Source of the DNA: Psychrobacter ciconiae
GTDB lineage: Bacteria; Pseudomonadota; Gammaproteobacteria; Pseudomonadales; Moraxellaceae
Reading direction: 5' to 3'
Length of the DNA: 64,000 bases
Assembly: GCF_904846055.1 (NCBI RefSeq)
Contig: NZ_CAJGYV010000001.1
Span: 1,984,001-2,048,000, forward strand
Shown: in pieces, positions 26,826-34,491 of the stretch
Numbering within the stretch: the stretch's first letter is position 1
How the letters are laid out: every line of letters begins with the position of its first letter
Notes under the pieces: model-generated
Database searches by the model: none
What the model saw: only the letters and a program-made list of their open reading frames with translations
Told to the model about the DNA's origin: nothing
Translations under genes and position numbers: made by a program

Positions 26826-28490
26826 ATGATGACTCTACCAAAGCGCGCAAAGCTGACTCTTAGCATGACTGCAACAGGTCATGCTCAAGGTAAGCGGAAG
26901 CTTGTGCCTCGAGGTATCGCTTCAAAATCAGTCTTAGGGCTGATTTCGTTGTTTATGCTCATTCCAATTTTGGTGGTGCTGTTTTCGTGGTTGCAGCCGA
27001 CGGCTGATATTTGGGGGCACATGCGCGAGTTTGTGCTTCCTGAGGTCATCAAAAATACCGCGATTTTACTCATTATGGTCAGCCTTATCGCCGGTAGTCT
27101 TGGAACGGGGCTTGCTTGGGTAACAAGCATGTACCGCTTTCCTGCACAAAGGTTTTTTGCTTGGGCGCTGATGCTGCCGCTTGCGATTCCGGCGTATGTG
27201 CTTGCCTTTGTATCGGTTGGTATCATTGATTTTAGTGGTCCTTTGCAAACGGCAATGCGTGACTTTGGTATCATGACGCCGATTCCGTCAATTCGTAACG
27301 TTTGGGGCGCAGGGCTTGTGTTGTCCTTTGCGTTTTATCCGTATGTGTATTTACTGGCGCGGCAAGCATTTTTATCGCAAGGTCGAACGGCAATTGAAGC
27401 CGGTCAAATGCTTGGGCTTGGCCGCCGGCAGGTGTTTTTTCGGCTGGCGCTGCCGCAAGCTATGCCTTGGATTATCGGGGGCTTGCTGCTTGCTTTAATG
27501 GAAACGCTGGCTGACTTTGGTGCGGTGTCGGTTTTTAACGTCGATACCTTTACCACCGCCATTTATAAAGCTTGGTTTGGCTTTTTTAGTTTAACGACCG
27601 CCGCTCAGCTTGCCGCCCTGCTTATTTTGATGGTGTTTATTGTCGTTTTGGTGGAGCAGTATTGGCAAGCCAAACGCGGCGCGGCAATCGCGCAAGGGGC
27701 AAATCGTCGCCTTGAGGTGACGATGGCGGCGCAGTGGCTCTTAACTGCTATTTGTAGCGTGATGTTTTTAATTGCGTTTTTGATTCCGTTTTTGCAATTG
27801 GTTTATTGGACAGCGCTGAATTTCCAGCAGGATTTTGACGCGCGATATATTGGCTTTGTGACCAATAGTTTGGTTATCGCCAGCCTTACGACCTTGTTTA
27901 TCGCGGTGCTTGCGGTCGTTATGGCTTGGATTAAGCGGCAATATCCGGATAAGCTGACCAAAACTTTTGCCACTTTTGCCAATTTAGGCTATGTCGTCCC
28001 AGGAACGGTGCTGGCTGTTGGGGTGTTTATTCCGATTGCTTGGGTGGATAATTTGCTGATTAATCATGGCATGACCACGCTTCCGGTGCTATCAGGAAGC
28101 GTGGTGGTGATGCTGCTTGCGCTATCGACAAGATTTATGACGGTTGGGTTTCAGCCCGTTGATCGGCAACTGTCGCGGCTGACCGTCAATCAAGAAGCCG
28201 CGGCAACGCTTTTAAGCGATAGTGCTTGGCAGCGCTGGCGGCAAGTGGTGCTACCAATTTTAAGCCCTGGGGTGCTGACCGCGCTGTTGATGGGCTTTGT
28301 TGAGGTGATGAAAGAGATGCCCATCACCTTGATGACGCGTCGGCAAGGTTGGGATACGCTTGCGGTTCGGGTGTTTGAGATGACAAGCGAGGGCATGTGG
28401 GGGCGAGCAGCGCTGCCAAGCTTGCTGATTGTGCTTGTAGGCTTGATTCCGGTTTGGGTGCTGTTGCGGCAAAGCGATAAAGGCAGTTAG
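26826..28490 (+). CDS. fbpB: Ferric iron ABC transporter permease
   Basis: A 554-residue fused double permease with about 12 transmembrane helices. The two EAA loops that contact the ATPase are visible (EAGQMLGLGRRQVFF, and EAAATLLSDSAWQRW), one in each half. It forms the inner-membrane channel for Fe3+ delivered by FbpA. It follows fbpA by 75 bases and precedes fbpC by about 57. Confidence 0.92.
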   Translation: MMTLPKRAKLTLSMTATGHAQGKRKLVPRGIASKSVLGLISLFMLIPILVVLFSWLQPTADIWGHMREFVLPEVIKNTAILLIMVSLIAGSLGTGLAWVTSMYRFPAQRFFAWALMLPLAIPAYVLAFVSVGIIDFSGPLQTAMRDFGIMTPIPSIRNVWGAGLVLSFAFYPYVYLLARQAFLSQGRTAIEAGQMLGLGRRQVFFRLALPQAMPWIIGGLLLALMETLADFGAVSVFNVDTFTTAIYKAWFGFFSLTTAAQLAALLILMVFIVVLVEQYWQAKRGAAIAQGANRRLEVTMAAQWLLTAICSVMFLIAFLIPFLQLVYWTALNFQQDFDARYIGFVTNSLVIASLTTLFIAVLAVVMAWIKRQYPDKLTKTFATFANLGYVVPGTVLAVGVFIPIAWVDNLLINHGMTTLPVLSGSVVVMLLALSTRFMTVGFQPVDRQLSRLTVNQEAAATLLSDSAWQRWRQVVLPILSPGVLTALLMGFVEVMKEMPITLMTRRQGWDTLAVRVFEMTSEGMWGRAALPSLLIVLVGLIPVWVLLRQSDKGS

Positions 28491-28547
28491 CCGCATAGTT
28501 TCAGTTATGCTTATATTTTTGGGTCATTTATTGTAGTGGTATTGCCT

Positions 28548-29810
28548 ATGAAGTCTGAATTTTTAACGACAGCAACCCCAAAACCGCTGTTAAATCAGCC
28601 CGAAGTTCGCGCCAAAAAGCCCCGCTTTAAGCGTGCCGAAGATACCGCTACAGCAAAATCACCTGAAGCGGGCGCGGCTTATTTTGAGGTGGATGGCTTA
28701 ATGGTGGGCTATGATGGCATCACCGTGGTTGATGGTTTGACTTTAAGTTTACAGCAAGGCGAAATCGGCTGCTTTTTGGGTTATAGCGGCTGCGGAAAGA
28801 CCACCGCGCTACGAGCCATTGCAGGACTTGAGCCGACGCGATTTGGCACTATTCGCTTAAATGGCAAGTGTTTGACCAATCAAGGCGCAGGCGCGGCGGT
28901 TGCTGTTGCTCCTGCTAAGCGCGATATGGGAATGGTGTTTCAAGATTATGCGCTGTTTGGGCATTTAAGCGTTGCTAAAAACATCGCTTTTGGCTTAAAT
29001 AAATGGTCGGCAAAAGACAAACAAGCGCGCGTGACCGAGATGCTAGCGCTTGTTGGGTTAACCGACCACGCCAATAAACGCCCAACCCAGTTGTCCGGCG
29101 GTCAGCAGCAGCGCGTGGCATTGGCAAGAGCGCTTGCGCCAAAGCCAAAGCTACTTTTGCTTGATGAGCCGTTTTCTAACCTTGATGTGGTGCTTCGAGA
29201 ATCGCTTGCCATGAGCGTTCGCGATATTTTAAAACAAACGCAAACCACCGCCATTTTAGTGACTCATGACCAAAACGAAGCTTTCGCTATTGCAGATAAA
29301 GTTGGGGTAATGCACGGCGGCAAACTGATTCAATGGGCAACGCCAAGCGAGCTATATCACGAGCCGGCAAGCCCGTTTGTTGCTGAGTTTGTGGGCGAGG
29401 GCGCGATGATTGATGGCATCATTCAAGACGGTCACGTGGCAACCGCCCTTGGTGATATTTATCGCCGTTTAGAAGTGCCAGATAGCAGCGGTCAACCACA
29501 ATATTGCCATTATGATTATCCAAACGGCACGTTGATTAAAGTCCTTGTCCGTCCTGATGACATTGTCCATGATGATGAAAGCCCGCAGACTGCCAAAGTT
29601 ATCGGTCGCGTGTTCCGCGGCGCAAACTACTTATACCGCTTAGAGCTTAGCGATGGTCAAATCGTACTGGCACTCGTTCCAAGCCATCACAATCACGCCA
29701 TTGGCTCAAATATCGGCATTGTTCCCATGCTTGAGCACGTCGTCGTTTTTGATGAAAAAAATATCAATGCCACCACATGGTCAGAATATGACCGGGTTAC
29801 CGATGGATAA
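28548..29810 (+). CDS. fbpC: Ferric iron ABC transporter ATP-binding protein
   Basis: About 420 residues. Walker A GYSGCGKTT is near residue 77, the ABC signature LSGGQQQR and Walker B LLLLDEPF follow, then the H-loop histidine in VTHDQNEA and a C-terminal TOBE-like domain. It powers Fe3+ import through FbpB. Compared with usual FbpC it has about 45 extra N-terminal residues, basic and low in complexity. An in-frame GTG at 28536 is an alternative start; neither start has a strong ribosome binding site. Confidence 0.92.
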   Translation: MKSEFLTTATPKPLLNQPEVRAKKPRFKRAEDTATAKSPEAGAAYFEVDGLMVGYDGITVVDGLTLSLQQGEIGCFLGYSGCGKTTALRAIAGLEPTRFGTIRLNGKCLTNQGAGAAVAVAPAKRDMGMVFQDYALFGHLSVAKNIAFGLNKWSAKDKQARVTEMLALVGLTDHANKRPTQLSGGQQQRVALARALAPKPKLLLLDEPFSNLDVVLRESLAMSVRDILKQTQTTAILVTHDQNEAFAIADKVGVMHGGKLIQWATPSELYHEPASPFVAEFVGEGAMIDGIIQDGHVATALGDIYRRLEVPDSSGQPQYCHYDYPNGTLIKVLVRPDDIVHDDESPQTAKVIGRVFRGANYLYRLELSDGQIVLALVPSHHNHAIGSNIGIVPMLEHVVVFDEKNINATTWSEYDRVTDG

Positions 29811-29823
29811 TCCACCGTTAAAA

Positions 29824-30624
29824 TCAACGCTGCGCTAAGATATGCAAATAGCGCCCCAACCATTTAAACGGCTCTTGATTGGAGTATCGCAGCTCCATAG
29901 CTATCACCGCGCTTGGGTCATTATGACCGCCGCGCTTTAGCGGCGCGTAATCATGAAACACACGCAGACCGCTTATCGTTTTAATTTGATAATGGCGATC
30001 GGCAAGCCAATAGTTGACCTCGCTAAAGGCTACTGGATGATTGGGCGTTAGGCTTTTTTTGTTGTCGGCTTGGTAGTTTTGATTATCAAGCAAATTAAAA
30101 TTGCCCATAATCAAATTGCGATAATCAAAGCTTGCCGGATTATAAAAACACAGCGACAACAAACCGCTTTTATCCAGCATCTTATCAAAAAAATCCATCA
30201 CTTCCCAAGGTTTTGCCAGCCACTCAAGTAGCGCATGACATAAGATGACGTCAAATTTTTCATCAACCAACTCAGCTTTAAGGTCTTGATACGGGCAAAT
30301 ATACCAGCGTATTGTTGTCGTTGACTCAAGCTTTTTTGCACTATCTTTGGCTTTAGCAATCATATTGGCGGAGATGTCGTTAATGACGACCTCATGACCC
30401 ATCGCTGCAATTTCAAGCGCCAGTTGCCCAAGCCCTGCGCCCACATCAAGTACTTTAAGCGGTCGCCCAAGCTCATGGCTTTTGGTATCAATCGCCGAAA
30501 AAATATCGCGGCGCAACACGGCAAGGCGAATATCGCCTTTGAGATTGCCATAGACCTTTTTTTCAAAATGGTCAGCGATAGGGTCGAAGCTGCGGTCAGC
30601 TCTAGGCATTTTGGCTTGAGTCAT
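29824..30624 (-). CDS. cmoM: tRNA uridine 5-oxyacetic acid (cmo5U) methyltransferase
   Basis: A 266-residue SAM-dependent methyltransferase. The N-terminus (DRSFDPIADHF, VYGNLKG), the SAM loop LDVGAGLGQLA, the LCHALLEWL segment, the SLCFYNP segment and the C-terminal RYLHI follow E. coli CmoM (SmtA) throughout. It methylates the wobble cmo5U to mcmo5U in tRNAs. The E. coli start aligns best with the internal ATG at 30609. An IS982-type element is inserted directly upstream; its target duplication begins 3 bases before the ATG at 30624, so the native upstream region has been displaced. It is convergent with fbpC, 13 bases away. Confidence 0.88.
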   Translation of the reverse strand: MTQAKMPRADRSFDPIADHFEKKVYGNLKGDIRLAVLRRDIFSAIDTKSHELGRPLKVLDVGAGLGQLALEIAAMGHEVVINDISANMIAKAKDSAKKLESTTTIRWYICPYQDLKAELVDEKFDVILCHALLEWLAKPWEVMDFFDKMLDKSGLLSLCFYNPASFDYRNLIMGNFNLLDNQNYQADNKKSLTPNHPVAFSEVNYWLADRHYQIKTISGLRVFHDYAPLKRGGHNDPSAVIAMELRYSNQEPFKWLGRYLHILAQR

Positions 30625-30626
30625 AA

Positions 30627-30633
30627 TAATATA
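30627..30633 (+). repeat. Target-site duplication, left copy (TAATATA)
   Basis: The 7-base sequence TAATATA immediately outside the left inverted repeat is identical to the one outside the right inverted repeat. This shows the IS arrived by a single transposition. Confidence 0.92.
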
Positions 30634-31658
30634 ACCCCAGTTCGGGATAAGCGCTTAAAAAAAGATAAAAAAAGAAGTCCAAAGTTGCTAAAGTAAGTTT
30701 ACGACAAACAACTTCACAACCAGGACTTCTTACATGGACCACCTAACCGAACTCTACTGCCATATTGACGACTTTTATCAGCAGTTCAAACCTGAGTTTG
30801 AGGCTCACCTCATCGCTAATGGTGCAAAGCGGCTAAGAGCATGCCAGATTAGTGTACCAGAAATCATGACCATCTTGGTACTGTTTCATCAGCTGCGGTA
30901 TCGTCAGTTTAAGCTGTTTTATTACCATCATATGCTAGGCATGATGACACGAGAATTTCCGAAGCTGCCAAGCTACTCCCGGTTTATAGAGCTTATTCCG
31001 CGAATTATCATGCCCTTATGTGGCTACTTGCAACGCATGATGGGAGACTGTACAGGAATCAGCTACATTGATTCAACCAAGTTGGCCGTTTGCCATAATA
31101 AGCGTATCTATCGCCATAAAGTCTTTGAGGGTTTAGTGGCTCGAGGTAAAAGCAGTTTGGGTTGGTTTTATGGCTTTAAGCTGCATGCCATTATCAACCA
31201 TAAGGGCGAGCTGATCTCCGTCAAAGTCACGGCAGGAAATACAGATGACAGAGCGCCGGTTAAAAAGATGGCAACGCCTTTGTTTGGCAAACTGTTTGGT
31301 GATCGAGGCTATATCAGTAAAGCACTAGAGGTCTGGCTGACCAATAATAGTGATACCACCTTGATCACCAAGCTTCGGCGTAATATGAAGCCCAAACCAC
31401 TTGAACCTATCGATGAGGCGCTGCTCAATCATCGATCTTTGATTGAGACGGTGTTTGGCGAGCTAAAAAACTTGTGCCAGATTGAGCATTCACGCCATCG
31501 CAGTGTCACGGGATTTATCACAAACTTGCTGTCAGGGTTGATTGCTTATTGCTGGTTTCCGGATAAACCTTCGATTAAAAACATAATACCTCATGGTCAA
31601 GTTGCTACATGATGAACCTTATCAATGGCTTAGGTTGCTGCTTATCCCGAACTGGGGT
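30634..31658 (+). mobile_element. Complete IS982-family insertion sequence, 1025 bp
   Basis: Perfect 19-base terminal inverted repeats (ACCCCAGTTCGGGATAAGC at 30634-30652 and its complement at 31640-31658) enclose a single transposase gene. A perfect 7-base target duplication flanks the element. Size and transposase fit IS982. Intact termini and frame suggest recent activity. Confidence 0.93.
30734..31612 (+). CDS. IS982-family transposase
   Basis: A 292-residue DDE transposase. Candidate catalytic residues are Asp in SYIDSTKL, Asp in LFGDRGYIS and Glu in IETVFGELK. The N-terminal half resembles other IS982 transposases (LVLFHQLRYRQFKLFY). The frame is intact from ATG to stop inside perfect terminal repeats, so it should be functional. 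Confidence 0.93.
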   Translation: MDHLTELYCHIDDFYQQFKPEFEAHLIANGAKRLRACQISVPEIMTILVLFHQLRYRQFKLFYYHHMLGMMTREFPKLPSYSRFIELIPRIIMPLCGYLQRMMGDCTGISYIDSTKLAVCHNKRIYRHKVFEGLVARGKSSLGWFYGFKLHAIINHKGELISVKVTAGNTDDRAPVKKMATPLFGKLFGDRGYISKALEVWLTNNSDTTLITKLRRNMKPKPLEPIDEALLNHRSLIETVFGELKNLCQIEHSRHRSVTGFITNLLSGLIAYCWFPDKPSIKNIIPHGQVAT

Positions 31659-31665
31659 TAATATA
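31659..31665 (+). repeat. Target-site duplication, right copy (TAATATA)
   Basis: Right-hand copy of the 7-base duplication flanking the insertion sequence, identical to 30627-30633. Confidence 0.92.
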
Positions 31666-31802
31666 AGACCAGTTATCAAATCGGCGTCATGGTAACACGC
31701 CATGTCACAATTGGCAGTAGCTTTTTACCAACAATTGGCGTATAAAAAGTAAGGTAAGCGCAACAAAACCTTTTTGAGAATCACAAGCTAAGGACAGCTA
31801 TT

Positions 31803-33458
31803 ATGACCTCCAACGTTGGCGTTTTTTTGCCCAAATCGCATCTTAAACTCTTATCGCTTGCTATGACTAGCAGTCTATTATTGATAGGTTGTAATGACGA
31901 CCATAGCGAAACTGTTTACTTGCCCGTTACTCCTGAAAAAATCAGCAGCTTTACCCCCGCAAAGCTTGACAGCGAGCTTGCAAGAATCTCACCAGTCGGT
32001 AAAGCGGTCACGCCTAATGCCAAATGCGGCGTGGTCGTCGAAAAAATCAGCTATCAAACGCAAGGCTCAGCAGGCGAGGCGGCGACAGCAACCGCTGCCC
32101 TCATGCTGCCAAGTGGCACAGCTAGCGACTGTCAAGGCGAGCGCCCGCTATTGCTTCATGCTCATGGCACGGCGACCGAACAAAGCTACGACTTTACCCA
32201 AGTTGGCAACGAGAAAAACCAAGCCGGATTTCGGGCGACATTGATGGCAGCAAACTTTGCCGCTCAAGGCTATGTCGTCGTTGTTCCCAATTATGCAGGT
32301 TATGACAAGTCAAATTTAAGCTATCATCCATATCTTAATGCCAATCAGCAATCAAGCGAGATGGTCACCGCTTTAGATAGCGCCCGCCAAGTATTAAAAG
32401 AGCAAAAAAGCGCCAACAATCCGGCGTATCAAAGCATCAAAGATTCAGGGAAGCTATTTTTGACCGGTTATTCACAAGGCGGTCATGTGGCGATGGCAAC
32501 AGCAAGACTGCTTGAGTCGCAAAATCGTCCGGTGACCGCCCTTGCGCCGTCCTCAGGACCTTATGCGTTAGCAGCGTTTGGCGATGCTATTTTTAGCGGC
32601 AATGTCAACGTTGGGGCAACGGCGTTTGCACCACTGATTGCGCGAAGTTTACAACCAGCAAATCCGAAAATTTATAATGAGCTTTCTGATATTTTTGCAA
32701 CCCCTTATGATCAAACAATGCTACCGACTCAAGGTAAATTTAACGACTTGATTATTAATGGCAAGCTGCCACAAACGGCACTGTTTCAAGCCGCGCCAAC
32801 AGAATTTCCGGCGCTCGACCCAATCTCACCACCAAAAGCCTTTGGTTTTGCCGATAAAAACTATCTCATCCGAACCAATTATCGCGCTCAGTATTTAATG
32901 GATGTAGAGAAAAATCCTGACCCGTTACTTGCAGGCACAGGCGTTCTTCCAATCCAAAAACCGCAAAATGAGCTTCGTAAATCGCTACAAGCCAATGACT
33001 TACGCGGCTTTGCACCAACCGTGCCAACCTTTATTTGTGGCGGCAATCAAGACCCAACCGTGTTTTATGATCTCAACACTGGCTCAATGACCGCGATTTT
33101 GCAGCAGATGGCAACAGACCCTAAAAAAGCTGTAAACGTTACGGTTCTTGATGTGGATGCGACCAATGCCGCTAGCCGCCCTAATAATCGCTTAACCTTG
33201 ATTGGTAGTGCGTCAACCAATACTTGGAACGTCACTAATGTAGTAAATAGCGTGCAATCGCAATTTGCAAAAACTATCGACGCTACAAGCACAGCGGCTT
33301 ATCAACAAGCCATTCAAGCTGGGGCAACAAAGGAATATGCTCAAAAAGCAGCTCAAGCAGCGGTATTAAGCAGCTATCATGGCACGCTTGCCAGTACCGC
33401 TTGTACACAAGCGACGCGTGAGTTTTTTGATCAAAACTTTGTTAAGGCAAAAGTATAG
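31803..33458 (+). CDS. Secreted or surface lipoprotein of the alpha/beta hydrolase (esterase/lipase) fold
   Basis: A 551-residue protein with a signal peptide and lipobox (LIGC, about residue 30). The core has HAHGT (oxyanion strand), a conserved VVPNYAGY segment and the nucleophile elbow GYSQGG. This arrangement resembles secreted lipases of the LIP family and bacterial prolyl-oligopeptidase-like esterases. About 130 residues after the core lack a known domain and end in an alanine-rich helix. It should act outside the inner membrane on ester substrates; the substrate is unknown. A strong terminator follows. Confidence 0.8.
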   Translation: MTSNVGVFLPKSHLKLLSLAMTSSLLLIGCNDDHSETVYLPVTPEKISSFTPAKLDSELARISPVGKAVTPNAKCGVVVEKISYQTQGSAGEAATATAALMLPSGTASDCQGERPLLLHAHGTATEQSYDFTQVGNEKNQAGFRATLMAANFAAQGYVVVVPNYAGYDKSNLSYHPYLNANQQSSEMVTALDSARQVLKEQKSANNPAYQSIKDSGKLFLTGYSQGGHVAMATARLLESQNRPVTALAPSSGPYALAAFGDAIFSGNVNVGATAFAPLIARSLQPANPKIYNELSDIFATPYDQTMLPTQGKFNDLIINGKLPQTALFQAAPTEFPALDPISPPKAFGFADKNYLIRTNYRAQYLMDVEKNPDPLLAGTGVLPIQKPQNELRKSLQANDLRGFAPTVPTFICGGNQDPTVFYDLNTGSMTAILQQMATDPKKAVNVTVLDVDATNAASRPNNRLTLIGSASTNTWNVTNVVNSVQSQFAKTIDATSTAAYQQAIQAGATKEYAQKAAQAAVLSSYHGTLASTACTQATREFFDQNFVKAKV

Positions 33459-33490
33459 CCGAACTTTAACTAAAAGCTTTTAACTCTATA

Positions 33491-33525
33491 TAAAAAAACG
33501 GTATTTCGTATGATACCGTTTTTTT
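33491..33525 (+). terminator. Terminator after the lipoprotein esterase gene
   Basis: AACGGTAT (33497-33504) pairs with ATACCGTT (33513-33520), preceded by A residues and followed by TTTTT. Confidence 0.85.
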
Positions 33526-33755
33526 GTGCTTCGGTTTTGGTCAAGGGCTATGTTTCAAGCTGAGCAGATATTAACTTCAGTTTTAATTGAGAAAGTTTAT
33601 TAATTGCTTTTTGATGAATATATGTATTATAATAATGATATTGGAGCAATGTTTACATATTTATTGTTGATGGGGTTTTATGTTAATATTGTAATTTAAA
33701 GTAAGTGAAAGCTTGCAAAAATATTCATAAGCAAGGCAAATAATAGGGGTTACTT

Positions 33756-34130
33756 ATGGCAGCATTACCGTTACTCAAAGATGTGAGGTTAACGGCGCTA
33801 GGAAATAAACAAATTCATGCAAGCGATGTTGCAATTAAATGCCGTGAGCGTCAATTTTTATTATTGCTAGATTGTCGCGACAGCGTCAGCCAGCAAGTCT
33901 GCGCCGCGATGCTGCCTAAAGTTGACTTACAAGGGCTGGTGCAACTTGGCTTGCTTGAGATTAAAAACCAAGAAAAGTACTTCGATAAAGCAACTAAAGC
34001 TGCCCCAAAGTCGCTTTTTTCGGCGAGTGATTCGGTTGTAACTAGGCCATCAAACGATGGCTTGTCATCGACTGCGGTGAGTTGGGCTGAGCCAAACCCG
34101 ATGCTTCAATTGGCAGCAGGCGTGGTTTAG
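33756..34130 (+). CDS. Small protein of unknown function
   Basis: A 124-residue protein with an ATG start and AGGGG upstream. Residues 1-75 look folded: strand-like LPLLKDVRLTALG, a hydrophobic RQFLLLLD segment, and a helix-turn-like pair (VSQQVCAAMLP, DLQGLVQLGLLEI) reminiscent of a small winged-helix C-terminal half. The remaining 50 residues are Ser/Pro/Ala-rich and probably disordered. It is flanked by terminators on both sides, so it is a single-gene transcript. A TATAAT at 33628-33633 may be its promoter. Confidence 0.6.
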   Translation: MAALPLLKDVRLTALGNKQIHASDVAIKCRERQFLLLLDCRDSVSQQVCAAMLPKVDLQGLVQLGLLEIKNQEKYFDKATKAAPKSLFSASDSVVTRPSNDGLSSTAVSWAEPNPMLQLAAGVV

Positions 34131-34491
34131 TAGCTATTAATGTCAAATAATTAACGCCAAATGATGCCAAAGCCCATCAAAAAAGCTTGCTGTAATTAGC
34201 AAGCTTTTTTATTTTTTGATTAAAAAGTGAGCTGTTAATAGCTTTCCGCGATAAAAAATACGCCTCGAGCGTTGCCGAGATTTATATGCAAATCCCCCTA
34301 AATGAGCAAATTTGTGTTAAAATAGACGCTTTTAATCAGCATGAAAATCATAGGAAATAGCGCGATTATTTGGCGCTTTTTTGATGGTGGTCGATTTTAT
34401 TAATTTAACCATCATTAGGCAAAAACGTTAAGCGATATCAACGTCTCACAATTGCCGCACTTTGCTAGTTCTTATGAGGAAAGGAGTGTTT
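34131..34491. other. Intergenic region upstream of gyrA
   Basis: 361 bases holding a terminator for the small gene (34179-34210) and the gyrA leader. A TGTTAAAAT extended -10-like element ends at 34323. No other gene seen. Confidence 0.5.
34179..34210 (+). terminator. Terminator after the small unknown gene
   Basis: AAAAGCTTGCT (34181-34191) pairs with AGCAAGCTTTT (34198-34208), followed by more T. Symmetrical A and T flanks could also stop transcription from the right. Confidence 0.85.
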
